Assembly: GCF_963259705.1 (NCBI RefSeq)
Contig: NC_081847.1
Location: 70,577,754-70,641,753 of the forward strand
Direction of reading: 5' to 3'
From: Myotis daubentonii
Taxonomy: Eukaryota > Chordata > Mammalia > Chiroptera > Vespertilionidae
DNA length: 64,000 nt
Under the pieces are notes generated by a model, which saw nothing but the letters and a program-made list of their open reading frames with translations, ran no database searches and was not told where the DNA came from. The translations under genes were made by a program, and so were the position numbers. The stretch's first letter is position 1. Each line of letters opens with the position of its first letter. Shown piece by piece: positions 35,004 to 47,970 of the stretch.

Positions 35004-35268
35004 TAATTTTTTTATATTAAATTATTTCTATTGGTTTTGGGTTTGTTCCTTTTTCAATTCCAAATTATGATCATGAAGATTTTAAAAAATGTTTTTATTA
35101 ATTTTAGAGAGAGGAAGGGAGAGGGAGAGAGAAACAGAAACATCAATGTTGAGAGAGATGATTTGCTGCCTCCAAGCCTGCAACCTGGGCATGTGCCCTG
35201 ACCAGGAATCGAACCGCAACCTCCAGGTTCATGGGCTGACGCTCAACCACTGAGCCATGCCAGCCAGG
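35004..35268 (-). mobile_element. Ves-related SINE with 3' flank extension
   Basis: The SINE body reads on the minus strand from tgcctggctggcatggctca (35270 end) to ttaataaaaac near 35090. The flanking duplication cactacctta, however, is at 34994-35003 and 35269-35278, about 85 bases beyond the usual tail, next to an A-rich run (atataaaaaaattat on the minus strand). The additional unique sequence may be a read-through transduction. Confidence 0.7.
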
Positions 35269-35339
35269 CACTACCTTACTCTTTACACCAAGACAAATTC
35301 CAGGCAGAATAAATATTAGAGAGAGAAAAAACACACATT

Positions 35340-35715
35340 CTAAAACAAAAGTTTAATATTTTTATAATTGTGGGATGGGAAAAATCTTCTAAACAGGCAT
35401 AAATTTCCATAAACCACAAAGAAAAAACTGCAAAATCAAAGTACATAAAAATTAAAAATATCTGAACAGTTAAGACACCATATATAGTGTCAATCTATAA
35501 GGAAAATAAGAATTCTCTTAATTTAGATAAATCACACAAACTGGCAATTCAAACAGCAAAAACAATAGGGAAATCTAATAATACATATCACAATTTCAAA
35601 CTTGTAAAGCTTAACCCACGCATTTTACTTGTAGGAATTAATTCAGATCATGCAAAGATGGTATTAAAACAATGTTTAATATTAAAAGGCTGAAGGCCAC
35701 CTAAATGTCCAAGAT
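35340..35715 (+). mobile_element. Degenerate old L1 ORF2 fragment
   Basis: Phrases such as taagaattctcttaatttag, aacccacgcattttacttgt and ggaattaattcagatc, plus ggccacctaaatgtccaa, are decayed ORF2-end sequences. No intact frame. Confidence 0.5.
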
Positions 35716-36789
35716 TTGGGGGATTAGTTAAATCAGAGGTCACAGTGCAAATGTTTCCAGGAGTGGCAGAGAAAGTACAAATGAGCTCAACAGGCCAGTT
35801 ATAAAACAGTAAACAGGAAGTGGTGTGATCTGTGGTAAACTGGAGAGCTCACACCCATTTCAGTAATTTAAATTGCAAAAATGGTATGTGCCAGGGCCAA
35901 CTGTCCCCCCCCCCTCCCGCCACACACACTTAGATATATAATCCATAGCCATGAAAAAAGTACTGTTGCCTGGTCTCTGCGGCCAGCCCAGGAGCATCTC
36001 CTTACTGTGAATGCTGAATGCTCATCTATCACATTTGAGTAGCTACATGAGCTCACTGATGCAGCATCACTGACTCAAGATTGGATGAAACCTTTGAGGT
36101 CATCCAATGCGACACTGAGTGTCCCTTGAAGCTACATCACTGAACCTTGTTTAATAGGCCCAGGTACAGAACGTAGGGGCCCCGGTGGGGTGGGGTTGGG
36201 GGGCGGGGGAGAGTGTTGTGGTGGAAGGCCAGTAGTCAGGGACTAGGGACGAGGCTTACCTGTGGGATTTTCATTTTCTGTAATAACAAAACTAAGATAG
36301 GAAGCCAGAGATAGATGAAAAAAAAAAAAAAAGGAGAACTCCTCCACATCACAAACCTTTATATAACTGTACGTAAAACTACACATATTGACTAAATACC
36401 AGGAACTCGATTTCTTAAAATTCTCACACAAAGGGCTGAATTCATAGTACCAGTTGTTAAGCACATTCCTTGAGCAATCAACTTCTGGACAGCTGTTGCC
36501 TCATTCACCAAGCTGGCAGAGAATTGCCTCCGATGATGAGACAGATGGTGTATGGTATTTAATCACATGTTAACTCATCCTCGTTTATAATTACAGTCTC
36601 AGCAGCACTTCAAACGTAGGAAACCTCCACTTGAATCTGGAATGGTTATGCTTCTTCCCAGCGTGTGAAAATAACTTCCTGCCGTATCTGGGAACACGAG
36701 CACTTGGGAGAACACAGGCCCTTCGCTAAATTTCCTGACTTTACCTCATCTTAAACCCCATGCCCTGAAGATTTCTTAAACTTCAAAAG

Positions 36790-37045
36790 ATACATTAATG
36801 GAGAACAGATTGCTAAGAGTTAGGGAATGGGGTGGGGAGCGTGTACTTAACAAAAGTCAACAGAGGGGCCCTTGTGGTGTCGGAACCGTTCTCTGTCTTG
36901 AGGAAGTAATGTCAATATCCAGGCTATGACACTGTACTATAGTTTTGCAAGATGTTACCATTGGGGAAACTGGGTAAAGAGTACACAGGATCTATTATTT
37001 CTTACAACTGCATGTGAATCTATGACTATCTCAAAATAAAGTTTA
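36790..37045 (+). mobile_element. Old L1 3' end fragment
   Basis: agattgctaagagttaggga, gacactgtactatagttttg, gcaagatgttaccattgggg, aaactgggtaaagagtacac are typical of old L1 3' ends; it ends atctcaaaataaag. Confidence 0.65.
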
Positions 37046-37289
37046 GTTTTTAAAAAAGGAATATAAATAAAAATTTTAAAAAGCAAGTGGCAGTGACTGA
37101 TGGGTCTGTAAAGCGGATCTGAGTCTGCCCTGCCCTTCCTCCAGCAGCCGGCCACCTTCCCATCCAATGTGTGTGCAGTGCAGGCTCAGCTATGCAAACA
37201 GGGGCGCACACAGGTGATGGCTCCCAGTGCGGCTGTGTGTGTCTCTGTTGGTCTGTCTCTTTCTTCCTCTCATTCATTCTCATTCTCTC

Positions 37290-37409
<120 letters not shown>

Positions 37410-37784
37410 TTTTATAGTAACAACAACATCATCAGATCAAAACATCAATATGGGAAATTTCCAGGTCTTACAGCTCCCAGGCAGATGTAAGGGAAGCCAA
37501 TCTGATATGAGAAAACACAAAAGATCCATTTGAATCTGTAGGTTTGATATGTAAACCCTGTAAATAAAGAAGGGTTTTAAGCTCATTTTAGGTATTGAAT
37601 ACTTCAAAGCAAACAACATTTAACTAGGAAGAGGGAGCTGCCTCAGTAGGGCCCTCAATAAAACTGTGAGATAAGTTTTGGGCTTGCCTCCAACTTCTCT
37701 TGTTTTGGGCAGCCCATCTCATTATCTTCAACTCTTCTCCTCTGACCGTTCATCTTTCCCACCTAAGTATTACACACATAAATA

Positions 37785-37965
37785 AGATTTAGTGAATGCC
37801 TACTATGTGTCAGGTGCTCTGCTAAGCACGTTAGCAGTATTTTCTAATTTAATCTTCTCAATAACCCTGAAGTAAATATGATTATCTTCATTCTAGGGTA
37901 AGTGACTTGCCTAGAGTTACAGATCTCATAAATAGTGAAGCCAGGATTGAATCCAGGTCTATCTG
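37785..37965 (-). repeat. MIR SINE
   Basis: Minus-strand MIR signature: tgcctactatgtgtcaggtg, tctgctaagcacgttagcag, taagtgacttgcctagagtt. A second, weaker one follows at about 38060-38300. Confidence 0.75.
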
Positions 37966-38299
37966 GCTCTGGGTCAGTATGTTATACGGCCTTCTGCACT
38001 CATTTTGGTCTCCAGGGTGTCCAAAGTACCTCCATGCATTTTAAAAGAATGGGAGAAAACCTGACATGTACTGAGTCTTTTTATATGCTTTACACAGGCT
38101 ATCTCTTTCAAGCTCAAATAACCCCTGTGACAGGTATGTATTATCTCCATTTTAAAGATTAGCAAACAAAGACTGAGAGTTTGAGGGCTCTTAAGACTTT
38201 TTAAGCTGCCCTTTATTTAGCAGATGAAGAATGAAGAGCCCTGGGAAGATCAGGTGGCCTGCTGCAGGACACAAAGCTAGCTACTGTCAGAGCTGAGTC

Positions 38300-40860
38300 T
38301 GTTTCCCAATCTGCTGCTCTCTTCAACTTTATGTGAGCTGTCACTCTGAAAGGAACGGACATTAATAACAGAGTAGGACTGCCAGGCACTTTGCTAAATG
38401 CTTTACACGCTGCACCCAACTCTGATCGAGGGGATTCCCAACATTACAGGTCCAACCAATGTTTTCTGCTAACATTTAACCAAAGAATGGGAAAAAGACT
38501 TAAACTTCACATCTACCAAATTTATAAACTAATTAACATGCTCCTACACACTCAGATGAATGGATATTACAAAAAGAAAGTAAAGATTTGAAAAATTTTC
38601 CGAAGAAGGCACATGGGTTCCCACCATGTACACATTTCAGTAATTGCTATTTTCACCATCTTCTTCTCAAATTCTGTAACCTTAAGAAAGCAAGTATCCC
38701 TGCCAATAAAATGTAAAATAAGACAAGAGAAAGGGGAAGCAGGGCGCTACTAGTGAAAGGGTACAAAGTTTCAGGTACACAAGAGGAGCAAGTCCTAGAG
38801 ATCTACATCACAGCAGGTGCCTATAGGTGACAATCTTTCATTGTATACTTAAAAATTTGCCATGAGGGTAGACCTGATGGTAGGTGTTTTAATCAGAAAG
38901 ATAATAATAAAAATAAAGGGTAGGGGGAGAAAACACACACAAAATAATAAGCAAATAATATGAAGATTGCTAAAAGTATGCAATATTTATTACAATGGTA
39001 AGAAAAGTAAACTTAAAGAAAAGCTACGGTTGAACAGATAACAGGGTAGGAAAGGGGAACATTCTGGAATAAGAGCCTGGATGAGACTGCCAGGCGCCCT
39101 GTGACAGATTTCACCTGAGCGTATAGCAAATGTTTGCTTCAGCCATTAAGACTCCTCTCTAACAGACACCTTTGTTTCCACAGAAGTTATATCTGGACAA
39201 AACCAAAAGTGTTCTTAAACCAATAATGCCTTTTCAGTTAGCATGACATTTCCTGAACAACAGCATAATAACTATGAAACCCATAGTTGCAAAGTAAATA
39301 ATAAAGAACATCAAAAGAGGGTGTCAACTCAATTGTTCCAACAAGGGGAATAATCCATGTAATTAATTAATGAAACATAAAGCATGTCAATCTGCCTTAT
39401 GTATAAAGCATGAAAAAAAATTTAAGTCAACAATAAATACTCCTCTAATATTACAAAATTCCCAGTAAGATGCAATACATTTGACACCATTCTTCCTGGT
39501 CACTGTAGTCCCCATGACATATTATATAGATGATTTTTTTTTTACCTGCTTTGTAACATTAATTAAGTGCCTAGTATGTGCCTGGAGCTCAAGATCAGTT
39601 TATTTTGCTTTGTTCCTAGTGACAAAACACCCAACAGTTACCAGAGGCAGGAAGCAACCTGAGGATTTGGGTCCCAGAACTGACTCTGACACTAAGCAGG
39701 AAGTTGACTTTTAATGTCTCTGGACTTCAGATCCTCAAACCATATAAAGGATAAGCAACCTCACTTTGCTTCCCTCACAGGAACACTGTAAGCATCACCA
39801 AAATAAAGGAGCGAAACATGTATGTACCTTTAACAATATTAAATGTTATATCACCCTAATGTGATGATAGTATTACCATCAGCAGCAAAAAGCATAGCAG
39901 AAGTTAAGGTTTAACTGCTCCTTTGGCCTTCTCCTGTTTCTGAATTATTTGTTATTGCTAAAAGATCTAATAATTCTTTACAAAGGTGCAATTAAGCATG
40001 AAATAATAATAACACAATAAATAATAATACTTAATACACAATGAACCAAAAAAGCAAAAACAAACAGAAGCAGTTTAATAATTCCCTGCTAGTAGAATTC
40101 TACCATAATTCTAAATGGTAGGATTTAGAACAAACTTGGTTCAAAATAACCCCAACCTCCATTTCATTTGATCTTTCCTCAAACCCTTTGGGAAAAGTAG
40201 GACAGTGGTATATTATGCTTGATTTTCATGGACTACAAACATGAAACTCAAAGAGGAGAGTGACTCATGCAAGGCCATGCTCCCCTCTTCTGGCATAATT
40301 TAATGTTCACTCTACTGGTCCATGTTACAAGGTATCCCCCTATTTTCAATGAAATTCACTTCATGTGATGTCCAACTTTCAGGCAGATGAAGTAATTTTA
40401 CTACTCATTTTGCATAGCGGCAACCTCTCCTTCACCTAAAGAAATGCCACACCAGAGACTGTGCTCACAAGAAGTGAGAGGGTGGCATCTATTGGCAAAA
40501 AGTATGCATTGCAATGGGAGTAGTGTGATAGCTTCAAGATGTGAAAACTATCAGTAACATTAAATTTATGTCATGAGAGGTGGGTAGGAAGAAAAAACTC
40601 AATGGAAAAGAGGTGTAAGGGAGATCAAGCAAGCACTGGGAAATTCTAAAAATGATACCCACAACCACTCTGGGTTCTAGTTCCTTTTTTTTTAAGGACA
40701 GTTTGTAAAGCAGTCCAGGGAACAAGTTTCCTTTGGGAATGGATCTCTGGTTAAGTGAATGGCAATCACTGGGGCAGTGGTTTAAGTTATTGAAATCTGC
40801 TCCAAGGACAATGTTTCAAGAAAGAAGGGGAGAGTGGAGGGAAAGAGGAGGAAGTGAACA
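38300..40860. other. Intronic sequence without recognised features
   Basis: No exon, RNA gene or young mobile element recognised in this 2.5 kb. Confidence 0.4.
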
Positions 40861-40864
40861 TTGA

Positions 40865-41010
40865 AAAGCGCCTGTGATATGTTTAAGGCACTTTAGATGC
40901 ATTGCTACATTAATTCTCACACACACACAGAATCTTTCCTATAGGAATCAGTATTACCTCCATTTTACAGATGAAGAAACTGAGGCACAGGGAGGAGAAC
41001 AAAGTGGCCC
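40865..41010 (-). repeat. MIR SINE
   Basis: Minus-strand MIR: ttaaggcactttagatgcat, ttacctccattttacagatg, aagaaactgaggcacaggga. Confidence 0.8.
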
Positions 41011-41182
41011 AAATATACTCGGATTGGACTTTAAAAGCCTGACTGTAGTGATCTTAACTACCAGGCATACTATTGCCTCAACCAAAACAGCAATCACTTA
41101 GCTACTCAGAGGCACAATATATTTCCTTACAAGCTGACCCAGCTGCAACTTTATAAGAACTTCTAAACAAATGTAAAACCTA

Positions 41183-41419
41183 GCCGAAACCGGTTTGGCT
41201 CGGTGGATGGAGCGTCAGCCTGCGGACTGAAGGGTCCCAGGTTCGATTCCGGTCAGGGGCATGTACCTTAGCTGCGGGCACATTCCCAGTAGGATATGTG
41301 CAGGAGGCAGCTGATCAATGTTTCTCTCTCATCGATGTTTCTAACTCTCTCTCTCTCTCCCTTCCTCTCTGTAAAAAATCAATAAAATATATTGGGGAAA
41401 AAATAAATTAAAAAAAAAC
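41183..41419 (+). mobile_element. Ves SINE
   Basis: Full-length copy (gccgaaaccggtttggctcg head). A perfect 18-bp target duplication aaacaaatgtaaaaccta at 41165-41182 and 41420-41437 shows a recent insertion. Confidence 0.96.
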
Positions 41420-41745
41420 AAACAAATGTAAAACCTAACACGTTCCTGTCTAAAAACAACCAACACCCTGAGCTGTGTCTTTTTCTCAGTGGGAATACCA
41501 TCAATTAGCCTTTTTCTGTCTGTATCATCTTCTCAATATCTCTCTTCCTTCCACTGTCAGCTCAAAGTCTCAGTAATATCAGCATCAAACTCCAATAGTG
41601 AGAAGAAAGGACAAGAGACATGCCTCCCATTCAGAATTATAGGTGCTTGGAGCAAATGTTGTCAAAGACAAGAGAAGCTCAGCTCTGTTATATTTCACTT
41701 GAGTGGTAGAGCATCAGGATTTGGGAGGAAATGATATATACAATA

Positions 41746-42018
41746 TCCTATATAATAAAAGCTTAATATGCTGTCTGACCGTTCATTCGACTGTTCAACC
41801 AGTTCTATGATGCACACTGACCACCAGGGGGCAGACGCTCTGACCAGTAGGTTAGCTTGCTGCTGGGGTCCCGCTGATTGGAACTGGGTGAGACAGGCCG
41901 GACATGCCTTGGAGCCCTCCCATGGTCTCTCCCCAGCCAGCCGCCCAGATCAGCCCGATCGGGACTGAGTGAGAAGGGCTGGACATACCCTGGACAAATC
42001 TGTGCACAGGGCCTCTAG
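41746..42018 (+). mobile_element. HeliBat-type non-autonomous Helitron 1
   Basis: Starts TCCTATATAATAAAAG and ends GGGCCTCTAG, inserted between A (41745) and T (42019) with no target duplication, as Helitrons do. It is preceded at the 3' end by the palindrome ctgtgcacag. It carries no Rep/helicase coding. It contains a CTCF-like motif at 41821-41834. Confidence 0.92.
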
Positions 42019-42217
42019 TATCTCAGATAATGAGAAAAGTTCCACATCATGTTTTTTCTTTCAAAGGCATGAAGCTACAAAAGCAAATACTACTTTCAGA
42101 ATTCTAATAGAGATTCTTCCTTTGGAGAGGGTGGGGAGAGAAAACTGGCATAAATCTTTTCTCTGTGTTAACATTTCATGTCCAGGAACATACTGAACTA
42201 CCAAGAGTCCATATGAG

Positions 42218-42438
42218 GCCTGACTGGTTTGGCTCAATGGATAGAGCGTCAGCCTGCGGACTCAAGGGTCCCGGGTTCGATTCCGGTCAAGGGCATGTAC
42301 TTTGGTTGTGGGCACATACCCAGTGGGGAGTGTGCAGGAGGCAGCTGGTCGATGTTTCTCTCTCATTGATGTTTCTGACTCTCTATCCTTCTCCCTTCCT
42401 CTCTGTAAGAAATCAATAAAAAATATATTTTTTAAAAA
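42218..42438 (+). mobile_element. Ves SINE
   Basis: Head gcctgactggtttggctcaa. Perfect target duplication aagagtccatatgag at 42203-42217 and 42439-42453. Confidence 0.95.
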
Positions 42439-43219
42439 AAGAGTCCATATGAGAAAAAAATGGGAGGTGAAGGTGAGAAGAAAGACTGAAGCAAGTATAT
42501 TTGACAGCTCAAAAGGAAAAAGAGTGAAAAGATATGTCTGGGTGAATGATTACAATTCAAAGTTGTGGCTATTGATTCAACAATAAGAAAAATCATTTAC
42601 ATTCATCTCTCAGCAGAAAATGTAAAACTGCTTTCTAGATTAATTGATTTACATTAAAATATCTTTGAGCCTTTGGAGCCTTCTGACTGATGAAGAGTAA
42701 ATAATATAAAACTTAAAAGTCATTTTTCTTTCCTGACTTCAAATTTAGCAAAATTAAAGTAACTGAAGCAATTCTTGCCTTAGTGGAAATGAGATTCAAA
42801 CTTAAGAAATTTCGGGTTCTGATTACAGCAATTAGGAATTCCGGGCCTGCAGGGAACTCCTTCCTCCTTAATACTGTCCTGGCAGCATGTTGATACCTGA
42901 GGCATCTAACAGGGAGAGTGATTAGTCACGCTTCTGTGACACAGGTGTTATGACTAAATTAGTCTCTTTAGTTTATATAAACACCACCAGACTGTGGCAG
43001 AGAGATACCTCTGACTAAATCTACTCATTGCTCATCATCATCACCATCAGCAGCATTAACTACAAAAAAAAAAAAAAAAAAAAGGAAGATAAAAAGCTCT
43101 ACAGGCTTAACTTGCTTCTCAAAACTAAAAAGCTAAAGCATAACCTTAAAAAACAAAGGTAACAACTATAAAAGTTTCATTCTCTATTTAAAAATAAGTT
43201 TATGAAGAGATCAACTTTA

Positions 43220-43560
43220 AAACCACTACAAACAACATATCATCAGAGGACTAGCTGAATAAACGACCGTACATCGATGAGGACTATCTCTTTGTACTGC
43301 TATGAAGAGATTTCTAGGATATAAAGTTAAGTGAAAACAGAAAGGTAGATTGAAGTGAGTATAGTACTGGTATACTGTTGCTTAGTTAAAAATGGGAGTA
43401 CAAATATACATGTATTTGTATGTTGGTGTGTGTGAATAAAACCAAAATGTAACAACAAAAAAAGAGGGAGGAGATAGAGTAGAAAGAATAGGGACAGAAG
43501 CTAAGTCTGCCTTTGGAACCATACATAGCTTATATAATTATAAAGTGGAGTAATAAAAGC
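43220..43560 (+). mobile_element. Old L1 3' end fragment
   Basis: ggactagctgaataaacgac, gaagagatttctaggatata, aagttaagtgaaaacagaaa and acatgtatttgtatgttggt follow the order of an old L1 3' region. Confidence 0.55.
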
Positions 43561-44107
43561 AATAACTAAAAACAGCAAGTGAAACAAAAAATTATGTGCA
43601 TATTAAGTCTGTGGCATAACCACATACATAGAAATTATTTCAAGTGACTTTAACATATAGTAATTGGACTGTACATCTCAACTAGGATATGGCCTAAGGA
43701 CGAAGAGAATTGCAATACAAATCTGAAATTGTTTTTAGTAATTTTTGTTGGTGGAAGGGTTGGTATTGTGATTATGATGCTAACATTTTTATTGTGGGAT
43801 ATAAAGCAAATGAATAATTATACTGGTGTTCCTGGAAAGTGACTTATTTGGTATGAGGAAAAGGAGTTATGAATGTAGGATCAATGTGGTTAAGTAGAAA
43901 CCCTATGATATTCAACTTGTACTAGAAACAGCATCAGAACTCATGAGTTTGTAATAAACATAACTTTCTGTCATAAACATACATTGAAAAGGCCTAAAAA
44001 AAATGACCTAACTGTTGTGAATACACCTTGTACCCAGACTGTGGTCTCTAAGTACCATTTCCCATAAAAGAACCAGAATTCCTTTAAAAAAAAAAAAAAA
44101 AAAAAAA

Positions 44108-44716
44108 GGCTATTTCTACAAACTCAAAATAATACAGAGTAAAATGGTGGTTGCCAGACACTGGGGATGGGGAAATGGAGAGATGTTAGACAAAGGGTAC
44201 ACATTCCCAGCTATAAGATAAATAACTGCCGAGACCGGTTTGGCTCAGTGGATAGAGCGTTGGCCTGCAGACTGAAAGGTCCCAGGTTCGATTCCGGTCA
44301 AGGGCATATACCTGGGTTGCGGGCATATCCCCAGTGGGAGATGTGCAGGAGGCAGCTGATCGATGTTTCTCTCTCATCGATGTTTCTAACTCTCTATCTC
44401 TCTCCCTTCCTCTCTGTGAAAAATCAATAAAATATATTAAAAAAAACAAAACAAAAAAAGATAAATAACTTCTGGGGATCTAATGTTAGCATGATGACTA
44501 TAATTAACAACACTGTATTACATACTTCAAAGTTGTTAAGAGAGCAGATCTTAAAAGTTATCACCACACACAAAAGGTAATTATGTGAGGGGATGGAGGT
44601 ATTAGCTAACCTTACTGTGGTAATCATTTCTCAAAATATACATGTATCAAGTCATCATGTTGCACACCTTAAACTTGTATGTTCTATGTCAATGCTATCT
44701 CAATAATGCTTAAAAA
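44108..44716 (+). mobile_element. Old L1 3' UTR, split by a Ves SINE
   Basis: The left part (gtaaaatggtggttgccaga, cactggggatggggaaatgg) and right part (gatgactataattaacaaca, ctgtattacatacttcaaag, ttgcacaccttaaacttgta) are successive pieces of one L1 3' UTR. They are separated by the SINE at 44226-44457. Confidence 0.8.
44226..44457 (+). mobile_element. Ves SINE nested in L1
   Basis: Head gccgagaccggtttggctca. Target duplication aagataaataact at 44213-44225 and 44458-44470. Confidence 0.95.
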
Positions 44717-44788
44717 AGAACAAAGAAAAAGAAGAAAAAAAAGGCTGTTTCCAAGTTTGAAACAGGAAATGAGCAAGATGAGCCAGAA

Positions 44789-44890
<102 letters not shown>

Positions 44891-45599
44891 AAAGAAGAAG
44901 AAGTTATAAAAAACTTTTGGAGTTAAATCTAACTGCAAGTATCGAAATGCACCAAATATTTTTAAATCCATTAATTCCTAATGATAAAAACAAAATCAGT
45001 GGTTATCCTTGGAGGATGGTAGGGAACCAACCCATTATTTTAACTGGTAAATAAAGGGGAAAAATTAAATATGTATACTCTGTTTTCCCTACATATAATA
45101 TGTGATAGCTACATAATTAATGAAGTGCTTCACTATTAAAGTATTTCAGTTGGTAAATGGAGAGTGATCAAACATCACCATTTTGTAACCTCTAACAAAA
45201 TAATGCATGTAGGCAATGATCCTCATTACACACACAAAAAACGAGTATGTATCCAGATATTTTGAAACTCCTGATGAAAGTACACATACCACCTATGAAA
45301 TATTCTTGCCAAAAAGAGTTGAACCTGAGTCTGATCAAGCTTCTAAATCAGCAATTCTCAAAGTGTGGCCTACGAACCCCTGGGAAATCCTTGATGCCTT
45401 CTTAAAGAACCCATGAGATCCAACTATTTTCACATTATTACTAAGACTTTACTTGCTTTTTCTATTGTGCTGACATTTACCCTGATGGCACAAAAGCAAT
45501 AGTGGGCAGCCCCTCAGTATGAACCAAGAAGTGGCACCAAGGTACTTGTAGCTACTTCATTCCTCATGACCACAGGCTCCATTAAAAATAATAACAACA

Positions 45600-45813
45600 G
45601 CCCTAACCGGTTTGGCTCAGTGGATAGAGCGTCGGTCTGAGGACTGAAGGGTTCCAGGTTCGATACTGGTCATGGGCATGTACCTTGGTTGCGGGCACAT
45701 AACCCAGGAGGGGGTGTGCAGGAGGCAGCTGATTGATGTTTCTCTCTCATCGATGTTTCTAACTCTCTATCCCTCTCCCTTCCTCTTTGTAAAAAATCAA
45801 TAAAATATATTTA

Positions 45814-45840
<27 letters not shown>
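45600..45840 (+). mobile_element. Ves SINE with (AAT)n tail
   Basis: Head gccctaaccggtttggctca. The tail has expanded into about 36 bases of AAT. Target duplication aataataacaaca at 45587-45599 and 45841-45853. Confidence 0.95.
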
Positions 45841-45851
<11 letters not shown>

Positions 45852-45937
45852 CAAGAAATTCCCTTAGAACTATCCTTGATGAAGTAGTAAAAAAGTATTA
45901 ATTTTATTCAAGTTCAACCTTTGAGTATATGTCTTTT

Positions 45938-46152
45938 TTTTTTTATTATTGATTTTTTACAGAGAGGAAGGGAGAGAGACAGACAGAGAGTTAGAAACAT
46001 CGATGAGAGAGAAACATCGATCAGCTGCCTCCCGCACATCTCCCACCGGGGATATGCCCGCAACCCAGGTACATGCCCTTGACCGGAATCGAACCCGGGA
46101 CCTTTCAGTCCGCAGGCCGACGCTCTATCCACTGAGCCAAACCGGTTTCGGC
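45938..46152 (-). mobile_element. Ves SINE
   Basis: Minus-strand copy (gccgaaaccggtttggctca at the 46152 end). Target duplication gagtatatgtctttt at 45923-45937 and 46153-46167. Confidence 0.95.
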
Positions 46153-46565
46153 GAGTATATGTCTTTTTAATAGTATCTGTGATGAAATAGGAAGTCTGCA
46201 TAAAGTGCTTCTGCTGCAAACTGAAATATGATGGTTGTCTTAAGGCACAGCCCTTGTGCAAATGAGCTGTAAGATAAACTAGCTACTTTTTTCATGGAAC
46301 ACCATTTTCACTTGAAAGAATGACTGGCAGACTGTGGTTATTCAGACTTGAGTATTTGGCAGGCATTTTCACAAAAATGAACTAATTGAGGTGAGCTGTC
46401 ACTTCAAGAAAAACAACTGTGTTGCCAGTGATAAAATTCAAACTTTCAAACAAAAATTAGAATTTCGGAATCCCACTATTATGAGCTTGATAGAGCTTTA
46501 CTCAGACACTTAGAAAATTTTCTGATAAGATTGGTGGTAATTTCAAGGAATGTGATTGTTTTTAA

Positions 46566-46767
46566 TCCTATATAATAAAAGGCTAATATGCAAATTGTCC
46601 CCTCCCTTGACTAAGAGTTCAACCGGGACTTGGACCAGGGGATGGGGCCGGTTGGCCAACCGCCCACAGCCCCTCCCCCTGGCTGGCCCCGCCCCTGACC
46701 GCCCCCTCCCCCCCATTGGGACGGGCTGGACCCCACCCATGCACAAATTCGTGCACTGGGCCTCTAG
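46566..46767 (+). mobile_element. HeliBat-type Helitron 2
   Basis: TCCTATATAATAAAAGGC start, CTGGGCCTCTAG end, inserted between A (46565) and T (46768), no duplication. The 3' hairpin region is cacaaattcgtgcac. The interior is very C-rich (ctccccctggctggccccgc). Confidence 0.93.
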
Positions 46768-46889
46768 TATTGTACAATAAAGTAGGCCAACATTTAGAAG
46801 ATCTAGGTAACTCAGGGAACCAATATTTTCTAAATGGCCAATGCATAATATTACAAAATCATGTTTGAGTAAAAGTTCATTCAAAGTGT

Positions 46890-47790
46890 AAAACATGAAA
46901 ATCAAAACCACAATGAGGTACCACTTCACACTAATCAGAAAGGCTATTATCAAAACGTCAACAAGTAATGTGTTGGTAAGGATGTTTAGAAAAGGGAACC
47001 CTTGTGCACTGTTGGTGGGACTGCAAATTGGTGGGGCCACTATGGAAAACAGAGTGGAGATCCCTCAAAAAACTAAAAATAGCTGCACCATATGACCCAG
47101 CAATTCCACTTCTGGGTATTAATTCAAAGAAAATGAAAACACAAATTCAAAAAGATATATGCAGTCCTATGTTCATTGCCACATTATTTACAACTAGAGG
47201 TCCGGTGCACAAAATTCGTGCACTTGTGGGAGGAGGTCCCTCAGCCCAGCCTGTGCCCTCTTGCAGTCCAGGGTTCTCGCAGCCCAGGCCCCCCTCACTC
47301 CTTACTGCCTGCCTGCAGCAGAGGCGGGAGAGGTTCTTGACACTACCGCTGCGCTCACCTGCCATGAGCCCAGCTTCTGGTTCAGTGGCACTCCCCCTGT
47401 GGGAGCGCACTGACCACCAGGGGGCAGCTCCTGTGTTGAATGTCTGTCCCCTGGTGGTCAGTGCACATGATAGCGACTGGTCATTCTCATGGTAGTTCCG
47501 CCATTCGGTCGATTTGAATTATTAGAGTTTTATTATACAGGATAGCCAACATATGGAAACAACCTAAATGTCCATTGATAAATGGATAAAGAAGATGTGA
47601 TTTAATGTAACATAATAATAAAATAATAGAGTTAATATTATTATGACAATGTTGCATGGTGACAGATGATTACTAGAATTAGTGGGGTGATCACACTGTA
47701 AGGTATAAAAATGTCTAATCACTATATTGTACACATGAAAATAATATAACATAATATAGTATACCAACTATATTTAAATTAAAAAAATTT
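46890..47790 (+). mobile_element. L1 fragment (ORF2 end and 3' UTR), split by a Helitron
   Basis: Left piece: atgaggtaccacttcacact, gcactgttggtgggactgca, cagcaattccacttctgggt. Right piece after 47542: tagccaacatatggaaacaa, cctaaatgtccattgataaa, ctatattgtacacatgaaaa. The two pieces are contiguous in L1. 5' truncated; not coding. Confidence 0.85.
47194..47542 (-). mobile_element. HeliBat-type Helitron 3, nested in L1
   Basis: On the minus strand it starts TCCTGTATAATAAAACTC and ends GTGCACCGGACCTCTAG; A and T flank it as expected. 349 bp. It holds an inverted repeat (47407-47427 and 47444-47464) made of two facing ccaccaggggg-type motifs. Confidence 0.92.
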
Positions 47791-47970
47791 TAAGACAGAT
47801 GAATAGATTTTAATATTAAGAATAAGAAAAGCTCATTGATATAGTTTTAGATTCTAGATTGCAACTAATCTTTAGGAAACTACCAGTTCAATTTCAGTGT
47901 AGCCTCAAAGAAGAATATCCACAATTATCTGAAAAGGCTATTACTCCTCCCTTACCCAATTACATTTCTT

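Noticed and set aside
46543..47040. 165-codon minus-strand frame
   Set aside because: It crosses the hAT fossil, the C-rich Helitron and an L1 piece; the product is a chance fusion of repeats.
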